From NCBI GenBank assembly GCA_023249225.1, contig JAHFDA010000012.1:1-58117 (forward strand): a stretch of 58,117 bases of DNA, in the 5' to 3' direction. The notes below the pieces were generated by a model. It was not told where the DNA came from and did not search any database. It saw only the letters and a program-made list of their open reading frames with translations. Position numbers and translations under genes: made by a program. Source of the DNA: a bacterium. GTDB lineage: Bacteria; Margulisbacteria; Marinamargulisbacteria; JAHFDA01. Below are positions 9,859 to 16,823 of the stretch, piece by piece (the stretch's first letter is position 1; each line of letters begins with the position of its first letter).

Positions 9859-10727
9859 AGATCCTGATTTTAGCCGAATATGACGGCGCCACGCTGACAC
9901 GCACCACACAGGAATGCCTTGGGCAGGCACAAATTTTTGAAAAAAACGTTGCCCTGTGTTCGTTACAGGATTTTGGGGAAATCCGCGCCCTGCTGGTGCA
10001 GCAAAAACCGGATGCTGTGTTTTTACCGGCAACGTATCGTGGCAAAGACCTTGCGGCCTGGCTGGCCGGCAGTCTGGATGCGCCCTTGCTTCAGGATGTG
10101 GTGGCCTTGGAACGGGTAGGGGATCACTTGCGGGCCACGCGGCCGGTGTACGCCGGAAAATTGCTGGCGCAACTGCGGCCTGCATCGGGTCGGAGACCGG
10201 TGATCGTAACCTTGCGTCCCAAGGTTTTTCCGTTCCATGAAGAGATTGTGGACATGACAAGGGTTGTAGAGACGCGATTAATTGCGTCTCTACAACCCCA
10301 ACCCCTGCGCTTGCCTGTCTTGCGACAGCGCATACCGGATACAGGCGATTTTCCAAGTTTGAATGATGCCAACATTGTGGTGGCCGGTGGGCGTGGCGTG
10401 GGCGGTCCGGAGGGCATGAAATTGCTGGAGGCATTGGCCGCAGTTCTGGGAGGCGCAGTAGGAGCCACGCGGGCGGTGGTGGACGCGGGTTGGTATCCGC
10501 CCAGCACGCAAATCGGCCAGACGGGCCGCACGGTTAGCCCAGATCTGTACATTGCCTGCGGGCTAGCGGGAGCCGTGCAGCACCTGTGCGGCATGGATCG
10601 TTCGGGCTGCATTGTGGCCATTAACAAGGATCCCCAGGCCCCCATCTTTAAGCTGGCCGACTATGGCCTTACAGGAGATCTTTTTGAGATTGTGCCGCTG
10701 CTGATCGAGTTTCTGAAAAAGACTTAA
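9855..10727 (+). CDS. etfA: Electron transfer flavoprotein alpha subunit with an in-frame palindrome insertion
   Basis: This is the FAD-binding ETF subunit. Domain I runs to about residue 130. Domain II contains the FAD motif, including VVAGGRGVGGPEG and the terminal signature with LYIACGLAGAVQHL, VAINKDPQAPIFKLADYG and GDLFEIVPLL. At 290 residues it is slightly short for the family. Codons for about residues 136-148 (RVVETRLIASLQP) are made almost entirely by a 38-base palindromic repeat that sits between domains I and II without breaking the frame. This hinge is a place where an insertion could be tolerated, so I infer that the protein remains functional. Confidence 0.95.
   Translation: MKILILAEYDGATLTRTTQECLGQAQIFEKNVALCSLQDFGEIRALLVQQKPDAVFLPATYRGKDLAAWLAGSLDAPLLQDVVALERVGDHLRATRPVYAGKLLAQLRPASGRRPVIVTLRPKVFPFHEEIVDMTRVVETRLIASLQPQPLRLPVLRQRIPDTGDFPSLNDANIVVAGGRGVGGPEGMKLLEALAAVLGGAVGATRAVVDAGWYPPSTQIGQTGRTVSPDLYIACGLAGAVQHLCGMDRSGCIVAINKDPQAPIFKLADYGLTGDLFEIVPLLIEFLKKT
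10261..10298. repeat. 38-bp palindromic repeat inserted within etfA
   Basis: Two exactly complementary 15-base arms (GGGTTGTAGAGACGC and its reverse complement) flank the 8-base centre GATTAATT. The centre itself is nearly palindromic, so the whole is a near-perfect dyad with one G/T mismatch. Such GTAGAGACGC-type palindromes are dispersed repeats in several bacterial groups, to my recollection most obviously cyanobacteria. Here the repeat is read through as codons of etfA. No second copy of this exact sequence is visible in the window. Confidence 0.9.
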
Positions 10728-10784
10728 AAAAACTTAAAAAAACCTGGTGCAATTCACACGTAACAGAATCGATACATACATAGG

Positions 10785-12170
10785 ATGTCTCTAAGCGGGA
10801 ATACTATCGGTATGCTTTGTCGGCATGTTGCTTTGGCTATGGTAGTCCGACCTATAGAGACCGACTTTTTTCCACGGAAGCCTGATGAAACCGTACGCAG
10901 TCATGTTGCTTTGGCTACGGCGGCTGTCCAACCTACAGAGACCGACTTTGTTCCACGGAAGCCTGATGAAACCGTACGCAGTCATGTTGCTTTGGCTATG
11001 GCGGCTGTCCGACCTATGGAGACCAACTTTTTTCCACGGAAGCCTGATGAAACCGTACGCGACGAATTTGAAAATGTATTAGGCACCCCCGGTTTATGGG
11101 AACTGCCCGGTCAGTATTTAAATGCCCAGATCTGGCTGACAAACACCCAGCCACAGGCGCTTAACCCTGCCAGCGTCGAATTACGCCGCAGCACGGCCCT
11201 GGTATGGCAGCGCATGGCAGAACATATTTTTATGGAGGATGCCATGACTCCATTATCCCGCGACGAAATTTCAAAGCAGTTTTTGGCTTACGCCGATGCC
11301 GTGGATGAATTGAATGCATTGCTGGTCAAACCGCTGATCACCCAATTTCAAGCGGGCGATTACGCCAATGTCTTGGATCTTTTTGAGGCTGCCCGCCACC
11401 AGATTCCGGATTCGGACTACAGCGCTTACAATGCCGGACAGCTTTCAAATGATGAAAAATTTAATTTTGGATTTCGTACCGTGGCAGCGTATGTCTCCAA
11501 ATTAAAACAACCTGATCAAAATGTTTATCTGGGACTGTGCCGCGACCAGAATTTTGTAATGGCTTTTGTGTTGCAACGCCTTATTGAAGATTTGGGCCTC
11601 GAAAATCAGTATGCTGCCGGGACTGAAATCGGTTTTGTAACTGACCGATTGGCAGATGGCAAAGAATTGCATACACCCCATGTGCGTTGTTTCGTCGTTG
11701 ACCGCGAAGGCATCTGTACACATTTTGACCGCATGTATGGAAGTGGGAGGGAGATTGATTTTACGCCCGTGGCAGCAGGGGATTGGAGTCTGGCGGCCGT
11801 CGACCGCAACTTTATGATGGCTCATAACACTATTCGGGCCTTAAAAAGCTCGGGGGTTAACTTGGAGCGGTACAGTTATTTTTTATCTGCATTTGTACAG
11901 CAGGGGATCTTGGATTTGGGTGGACCAGGCAGCAATGCCATCAAAGAACTTGCTTTGCTGACCTTTTTCAAACTAACGGAAACCTGGGAACGCGCCGAAC
12001 AAGCCTTGTTTAAGGTGTTTACGCATTGGGGAGATAACGCTTTGGTCTGGACACAAGCACAGGAGTTTTATGAATGTTGGGCCCGCGCTCTGTCCCAAGC
12101 AGGTCAAGTGCCAGACGCTGTCCAGAAAAACGTGCAAGCCATGGCATATCGGGCCAGGCTGGAAGGTTAA
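10785..12170 (+). CDS. Unrecognised protein with repeat-coded N-terminus
   Basis: I do not recognise this family. Residues about 14-92 are encoded by three near-identical 78-81 base tandem repeats, each giving a segment ending in PRKPDETVR. The rest (about residues 93-461) has normal, mostly helical, soluble-looking sequence with no signal peptide or membrane span. Start choice is uncertain: the ATG at 10785 has no clear ribosome-binding site but follows a GATACATACATA stretch. An ATG at 11244 has a good GGAGG 5 bases upstream but would discard about 60 residues that look coding. The stop codon overlaps the stop of the convergent metalloprotease gene. Confidence 0.7.
   Translation: MSLSGNTIGMLCRHVALAMVVRPIETDFFPRKPDETVRSHVALATAAVQPTETDFVPRKPDETVRSHVALAMAAVRPMETNFFPRKPDETVRDEFENVLGTPGLWELPGQYLNAQIWLTNTQPQALNPASVELRRSTALVWQRMAEHIFMEDAMTPLSRDEISKQFLAYADAVDELNALLVKPLITQFQAGDYANVLDLFEAARHQIPDSDYSAYNAGQLSNDEKFNFGFRTVAAYVSKLKQPDQNVYLGLCRDQNFVMAFVLQRLIEDLGLENQYAAGTEIGFVTDRLADGKELHTPHVRCFVVDREGICTHFDRMYGSGREIDFTPVAAGDWSLAAVDRNFMMAHNTIRALKSSGVNLERYSYFLSAFVQQGILDLGGPGSNAIKELALLTFFKLTETWERAEQALFKVFTHWGDNALVWTQAQEFYECWARALSQAGQVPDAVQKNVQAMAYRARLEG
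10824..11060 (+). repeat. Three tandem 78-81 bp repeats at the 5' end of a gene
   Basis: The unit beginning CATGTTGCTTTGGCTA and ending CCGTACGC(AGT) occurs at 10824-10901 (78 bases), 10902-10982 (81 bases) and 10983-11060 (78 bases, last three bases absent). Units differ by a few substitutions and one 3-base insertion. All lengths keep the reading frame. The frame shifted by one is also open across the block, so which frame, if any, was originally coding cannot be told from the repeat alone. Confidence 0.9.
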
Positions 12171-14512
12171 AAAGAATGCAGCATGTACTCTTTGCTTAAA
12201 GCGCCCACCAGCTTTTTATCGATGATGGCCTCGGACTTTTTAGTGCTGTCCTTGACATTAAGCCGGGCATTGAGCTTTTTAAGCGCCCGAACTGTGTTCA
12301 TGCAGGGATACCCAATTTTGGTAGGCAGGTAAAACTCAAGCAGCTTGGCTTCTTCCATGTCGGCTTCGTCAAGGTGCCACACCTTGTCGAGCAAGGTGTC
12401 GCCGTCCAAGCATACCTTGGACTTTAACAGTTCTTCGAGCTGCGGCAAGGGTAGCAGGCTTTTTTTAACGCGCAAGATGCGGATCTCGTCAAAGACCTTT
12501 TTGTTGATCTGTTCCACAAGTTCATCCAGCTTTTTCTCCAGGGTTTCGGCACTGGAACCATCTCCCTCCTTGAGCGTCATTGAAATAGACTGATCGAGCG
12601 GACTATCTTTTTGCTTGCGCAGCATTTCTTGCAGCACTTCTACAAAGGGCGAGGGCTCGCCGCTGTGCGACAAGCGCACGGTTTTGGGGCTGCCTTTAAG
12701 AATAGGGTGGAACTCCTTGGCGGCTTCTTTTTGCTCGTTTTTGCTAAAGAAGAGGTCTTCCATCACCATTTTTAACGTGTCGGTTACTTTCAGGGGCTGG
12801 GGCTCCAGCCAATATCCGGCAGCCTTCATTTTTTCGACAATGTATTTACGATGGTCATACGCAAAAGCTTCGGCTACTTTTTCGCCCGCCACTTGTTTAA
12901 AAACTGCCTTGATGGATTCTTCACCGGCTTTTTCGAGAAATTTTTGAATCTTCTGCTTAAGATCGTTCTGGCTCTGGTCAATGGCATTAAAGATTTTGTC
13001 CCACATGACATTTTTAAAATCAAGGTTTTCGGTGTCGGTGACTTCTTTGCCGTCAAGGGCCCGGTCTTCTTTAATGGCCACCAGCACTTCGTTTAACACC
13101 GATTTAAAATTGACGATGGTTTCGTCGTTAAACACATAGGTAGACTGGGTGACCATCTGGTCGATTTTTTCACACAAATGGAAATAGAGGTTTTCGATAA
13201 ATCCGTAGATCGAAGCCAGCCGGGAGCGCTCATCGGTTTCGGAGTAGATATCGCGTTTTAAGCGCGCAAAATCAAAACTGCCGTCCGGGTTTAAATAACC
13301 CGCCAAAATGGTCATCATAATGTCGCTGTGCAAAAACATGTAATTTTCGCCGGTGTCATAAAACCAGGAATCCGAAATATACATCAGCAGCAGACGCGTG
13401 GCTTCGGTGGTCTTTTTTTCGTCGGTGGCCAGGTCGATACAGGTCTTGATGGGGCCTTTTTGCACCCACATTTCGGTTTGAATCACCCAGTCTGCTAAAA
13501 ATTCTTTAAGATGCGTCAGGATATTTTCGCCGTAGCGGCGCACGCCTTCGCCAATGGCGTAATAATCCAGGTACTTGCCATTGAGTTGCGATACGTTATG
13601 TCCCAGCTCATGTTGCACAATAATGTCGCCCATTTCTTTGACAAAGGCATCTTCAACCGCAATCAGGGAGTTTTCGTCGTTGCCGCTGTAAAGCTGGGCA
13701 CACTTGAGTTTGATGGCCTCGCTGATGTTGCTCCAGGGGTCTGAAAGCAAAAGCTGTTTTTCGCGTTGGTCATAGCGGTAAATTTTGACCCACTTGTTAT
13801 AGAAAATAGTGCGGCAGGCCTCGAGGCGCAGCCAGATGTTTTTTTTGGCGATCATGGCCGCAATGGAGAGTACGTTGTTGGGCGTGCGGGCATCTTCGTT
13901 TTCGAAATAATAAATCCAAAAATCGCCTTCACGACGTTCGTGCGCGTCGCCAATGATGATGCTGGTGGTATTGCCGTAGAAACCAGCCGCCATGCGCTTT
14001 TTAGAACCCAGCTTGCGTAAAATCTCATTGGCCGAGTCGGCCACATGGTCGATCAGGCGGTATTTAACGCCCAGTATGGCCGGACGTAAGTCTTTGTATT
14101 CGGACTTGAGCGCTTCTAGATCTTTGCCTTTTAAGCCCAGCTGCTGGCGTTCGTCTTCAACCTTGCGCCGGAATATATCGGCATCAAACTGGGTGACGGG
14201 GCGGTTGTGCGGAATATTCAGGAGCTTACGGCAATAGCTGATAGAGACACGTTGCTCACCGCATTCGCCGTAGTCGTTGCTAAGTTCCATGATGTGGTAT
14301 TTGCGGGCGGCCATTTCCTTGACAACAGCCACCAGACCGTCTGCGATGGTCTGGCGCAATTCCAGCAGCTCGCTTTCTTGCGCGGTCACAGTACGCGCAC
14401 TTAAAAATTCTGCCAGCGTGGGATAGTCTTGCAGAATTTCTGGGTTCATCAGATCTTTAATGAGGGCTTCGCTGGCCCAGGAAGGTTTACTTGGCAAGGT
14501 GCTGGTTTCCAT
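12167..14512 (-). CDS. Putative zinc metalloprotease with HELGH motif
   Basis: This is a large (781-residue) protein without signal peptide or membrane spans. It carries HELGHN at residues 301-306, a zincin-type HExxH in which the two histidines bind zinc and the Glu is catalytic. A second motif, KEFLADW at residues 336-342, lies about 32 residues later and has the ExxxD spacing of gluzincins, so Glu337 is a candidate third ligand. The arrangement recalls dipeptidyl-peptidase III-like (M49) enzymes, but those have an HExxGH variant, so the relationship is only suggested. The C-terminal 250 residues are charged and helical. It lies downstream of a strong terminator, so it needs its own promoter. 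Confidence 0.8.
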   Translation of the reverse strand: METSTLPSKPSWASEALIKDLMNPEILQDYPTLAEFLSARTVTAQESELLELRQTIADGLVAVVKEMAARKYHIMELSNDYGECGEQRVSISYCRKLLNIPHNRPVTQFDADIFRRKVEDERQQLGLKGKDLEALKSEYKDLRPAILGVKYRLIDHVADSANEILRKLGSKKRMAAGFYGNTTSIIIGDAHERREGDFWIYYFENEDARTPNNVLSIAAMIAKKNIWLRLEACRTIFYNKWVKIYRYDQREKQLLLSDPWSNISEAIKLKCAQLYSGNDENSLIAVEDAFVKEMGDIIVQHELGHNVSQLNGKYLDYYAIGEGVRRYGENILTHLKEFLADWVIQTEMWVQKGPIKTCIDLATDEKKTTEATRLLLMYISDSWFYDTGENYMFLHSDIMMTILAGYLNPDGSFDFARLKRDIYSETDERSRLASIYGFIENLYFHLCEKIDQMVTQSTYVFNDETIVNFKSVLNEVLVAIKEDRALDGKEVTDTENLDFKNVMWDKIFNAIDQSQNDLKQKIQKFLEKAGEESIKAVFKQVAGEKVAEAFAYDHRKYIVEKMKAAGYWLEPQPLKVTDTLKMVMEDLFFSKNEQKEAAKEFHPILKGSPKTVRLSHSGEPSPFVEVLQEMLRKQKDSPLDQSISMTLKEGDGSSAETLEKKLDELVEQINKKVFDEIRILRVKKSLLPLPQLEELLKSKVCLDGDTLLDKVWHLDEADMEEAKLLEFYLPTKIGYPCMNTVRALKKLNARLNVKDSTKKSEAIIDKKLVGALSKEYMLHSF

Positions 14513-14544
14513 AAGGTAGTTACTATTGTGCCGTACTTACAGGC

Positions 14545-14577
14545 AAAAAAAAACCCCCTGTTTGACCAGGGGGTTTT
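14545..14577 (-). terminator. Intrinsic terminator of the Ala/Ser-rich gene
   Basis: An 11-bp perfect stem (AAAACCCCCTG with CAGGGGGTTTT) and a 6-base loop is followed, on the minus strand, by a run of nine T residues including those in the stem. It lies 23 bases beyond the stop codon of the 14601-14891 gene and so separates that gene from the metalloprotease gene. On the plus strand the T run is only four bases, so termination should be mainly in the minus direction. Confidence 0.92.
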
Positions 14578-14600
14578 AAAAACTGATTGGTTTTTAGGGT

Positions 14601-14891
14601 TTAGGCAGCTTCGCCAGCTGAACCGTCGCCTTCACCGTCTTTTGCAGACACCGCAATTGCCGCCGCCGCACCTACACTGGTGCTGGATGCAGCCGCCACG
14701 CTGGCAGCGCTTACTGAAGTGGCCGAAACCGAAGCCGAAGCCAGGTTCAGCGCGCTATCAACTGCGCTAGAAGCGATCGATGAAGCAATCTCAGCAGCTC
14801 TGGAAGCAGCGCCGCTTGCGTTAACCGCAGCCGCGATGCCAGACTGGACTGGAGCTTTAACTTGAACTTGAGAAACTTGTGCAATAGCCAT
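14601..14891 (-). CDS. Small Ala/Ser-rich protein of unknown function
   Basis: A 96-residue protein made mostly of Ala, Ser and Val, with no aromatic residue and no Cys. It has no clear signal peptide. The pattern of alternating small residues with occasional charge could form an amphipathic helix or a packed fibre, but this is inference. Evidence that it is real: a strong GGGAGGG ribosome-binding sequence 7 bases before the ATG, a dedicated terminator, and an AT-rich upstream region. The C-terminus ends in an acidic DGEGDGSAGEAA tail. The gene could be highly expressed and structural. I do not recognise a family. Confidence 0.75.
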   Translation of the reverse strand: MAIAQVSQVQVKAPVQSGIAAAVNASGAASRAAEIASSIASSAVDSALNLASASVSATSVSAASVAAASSTSVGAAAAIAVSAKDGEGDGSAGEAA

Positions 14892-15231
14892 ATTTTTGCC
14901 CTCCCCTCGTTTTTAAAAACGAAAGTAATTTTTGATTACAGTAACTTATCGCCGGTACTTTTAATTGATTTCACTTATTTTTACTAAATGTAACATGCTT
15001 TGGCAAGGCATATTTAAATTTTGTTGTGGTGACAATGAAATATTAACATATCGAAAGTTTGTGTTTTGTTTATTATGGGTGTCTGGACGATAAATAATAA
15101 AGAATGTTAGCCTAATTATAGCCCGCACCATTCATACTCTCTTGTAGCGGGCTCCCGTGTGTAGGTGTCCGCTTCATATGAGTGAATAATCCGGGATAAG
15201 GTTTTATGCTTCAGAAAAATGGGAATATTTA
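14892..15231. other. AT-rich divergent intergenic region with a stem-loop
   Basis: This 340-base gap lies between the minus-strand Ala/Ser-rich gene and the plus-strand HicB-like gene. It is clearly AT-richer than its surroundings and holds no convincing open frame. A 7-bp inverted repeat, AGCCCGC at 15120-15126 and GCGGGCT at 15147-15153, encloses a 20-base loop. No T run follows, so it is not a standard terminator; it could be an operator or an RNA structure. Promoters for both flanking genes should lie here, but I cannot pick a good -35/-10 pair. Confidence 0.55.
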
Positions 15232-15444
15232 ATGATGATGAACGAGATCATTTTTATGGTAGATGAGGCTCCCGAAGGTGGATTCATAGCCCGAGCCCTG
15301 GGACATTCAATTTTTACCGAAGCGGATGATCTTATCAGCTTAAATAAAAACGTCCGGGAAGCTGTATGCTGTCATTTTGATCAGGGAAAAGCGCCCCAGG
15401 TCATCCGCCTTCATTTTGTCAGGGAAGAAGTTATCGCACTATGA
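15232..15444 (+). CDS. HicB-like antitoxin (short form)
   Basis: A 70-residue protein resembling the small HicB-like fold, with FMVDEAPEGGFIARALG and the helix segment LNKNVREAVCCHFD. It lacks the C-terminal DNA-binding domain that longer HicB antitoxins use for autoregulation. It overlaps the HicA-like gene by 4 bases (ATGA), the usual arrangement for a pair in which the antitoxin comes first. Three successive ATG codons (15232, 15235, 15238) make the exact start uncertain. The role is inferred from gene pairing; activity is not shown by the sequence. Confidence 0.8.
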   Translation: MMMNEIIFMVDEAPEGGFIARALGHSIFTEADDLISLNKNVREAVCCHFDQGKAPQVIRLHFVREEVIAL

Positions 15445-15689
15445 AATTGCCCCGGTCCCTGTCTGGGGCCGATCTTGCCAAAGCATTAAAAAAAATTGGA
15501 TATGAAGCAACCCGTCAAACAGGAAGCCATCTGCGGTTAAGCTTCCAAAAGCCAATTCAACATCACATTACCATCCCCAATCATGATCCACTTCGGGTAG
15601 GTACGCTGTCTGCTATTTTGGGTGATGTGGCTGAAAACTTAAAGATAAGCAAACAAGAACTCCTGTATAAGTTGTTCCCTGAAACATGA
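15441..15689 (+). CDS. HicA-like mRNA interferase toxin (YcfA type)
   Basis: An 82-residue protein of the double-stranded-RNA-binding-like HicA fold. The key feature is the GSH motif (TGSHLRL, His30), the conserved histidine needed for mRNA cleavage in this family, preceded by the usual LAKALKKIGYEATRQ helix. It is translationally coupled to the HicB-like gene by an ATGA overlap. Its own stop overlaps the alr start in the same way, so toxin and alanine racemase are read from one message. Confidence 0.85.
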   Translation: MKLPRSLSGADLAKALKKIGYEATRQTGSHLRLSFQKPIQHHITIPNHDPLRVGTLSAILGDVAENLKISKQELLYKLFPET

Positions 15690-16774
15690 ACCGTGCCTGG
15701 GTAGAAGTCGATTTAAACCGTCTTGCGCAAAATGTGCGTGACATTTGCGTGCGCCTGCGTCCGGGTGTGCGTTTGATGGCCATGGTAAAAGCCGATGCCT
15801 ATGGCCACGGTGCCGTAGAAGTGGCCCGTGCGGCGCTTGAAGCCGGAGCCAGCTACCTGGGTGTGGCCTGGGTTACCGAGGCCGAGCAACTGCGGCAGGC
15901 AGGTATAACAGCACCTATTTTGGTACTGTCAGAACCAGGTTCCGACGATGCCATTGCAGGCATGTTGCGTGCCGGCGTTGAAGTCACCGCCTACACCTCT
16001 GAATTTATCAGTGCCCTGGCTGCCGAAGCGCAGCGCCTTAAACAGCAAGTGTCCGTGCACGTTAAAGTAGACACGGGCATGGGACGCGTAGGAGTCAGTC
16101 TGGCCGAAGCGGTGACGCTGTGTCAGCAAGTGGTCGCAGAACCCTCCTTAAAACTTAAAGGTGTCTACACCCATTTTGCCATGGCTGATCAACCTGAAGA
16201 TCCTTACACGGGGCAGCAGATCCAACATTTTGACAAGGTCTTGCAGCAGCTTAAACTTGCAGGCATCAGCCCAGAACTGGTGCATGCCAGCAACAGCGCA
16301 GGCACGCGGCATTTTCCGCAGGCCCATTACGGCATGGTGCGGGTGGGACTCGACTTGTATGCCAATGTGCTTACTTTTAATACAGTGGTGACGCAGGTCA
16401 AACAGGTACCAGCCGGTCAGCGCCTTTCATATGGCGGTATTTATATCACGCCCCAGGCCACGCATATCGCCACCTTGTCGGCAGGCTATGCCGATGGTGT
16501 GGATCGGCTTTTGAGCAACCGCGGACGGGTGCTGATTCACGGACAGCCGTATCCCATTGTGGGACGGGTAACCATGGACATGCTGCTGGTCGACCTGGGG
16601 CCACGGCTGGATCCCGAAATCCGGCGTGGCGATTTGGCCGTGCTGATTGGCCGCAGCGGAAAAGAACATATCTCGGTGGACGAGATGGCCAACGAATGCG
16701 GCACCATTCCCTACGAAATTATGTGTGGCATCGGAAAGCGGGTGCCACGGATGTATACGCAAACAAACACCTAG
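15686..16774 (+). CDS. alr: Alanine racemase
   Basis: This PLP enzyme interconverts L- and D-alanine for peptidoglycan synthesis. The PLP lysine is Lys35 in VKADAYGHG, and the catalytic tyrosine is Tyr249 in RLSYGGIY. The protein is 362 residues long, normal for the family, and has the C-terminal beta domain with VGRVTMDMLLVDL and the final GKRVPRMY. Its start overlaps the stop of the HicA-like toxin gene by 4 bases, which is unusual for a housekeeping gene and implies coupled expression. Confidence 0.96.
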   Translation: MNRAWVEVDLNRLAQNVRDICVRLRPGVRLMAMVKADAYGHGAVEVARAALEAGASYLGVAWVTEAEQLRQAGITAPILVLSEPGSDDAIAGMLRAGVEVTAYTSEFISALAAEAQRLKQQVSVHVKVDTGMGRVGVSLAEAVTLCQQVVAEPSLKLKGVYTHFAMADQPEDPYTGQQIQHFDKVLQQLKLAGISPELVHASNSAGTRHFPQAHYGMVRVGLDLYANVLTFNTVVTQVKQVPAGQRLSYGGIYITPQATHIATLSAGYADGVDRLLSNRGRVLIHGQPYPIVGRVTMDMLLVDLGPRLDPEIRRGDLAVLIGRSGKEHISVDEMANECGTIPYEIMCGIGKRVPRMYTQTNT

Positions 16775-16823
16775 ATATATTTCAAGGTTTCATAGCTGTG
16801 ACTGATGGGTACAGCTTTCGGAT

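Noticed and set aside
10728-10784. Terminator after etfA
   Set aside because: Only runs of A with short spacers; no hairpin stem is visible.
10824-11060. Tandem repeats as a CRISPR array
   Set aside because: The units are directly adjacent without spacers and are translated in frame.
10885-11082. Frame of 65 codons read through the tandem repeats in another frame
   Set aside because: It is simply a second open frame of the repeat; the longer frame continues into convincing coding sequence.
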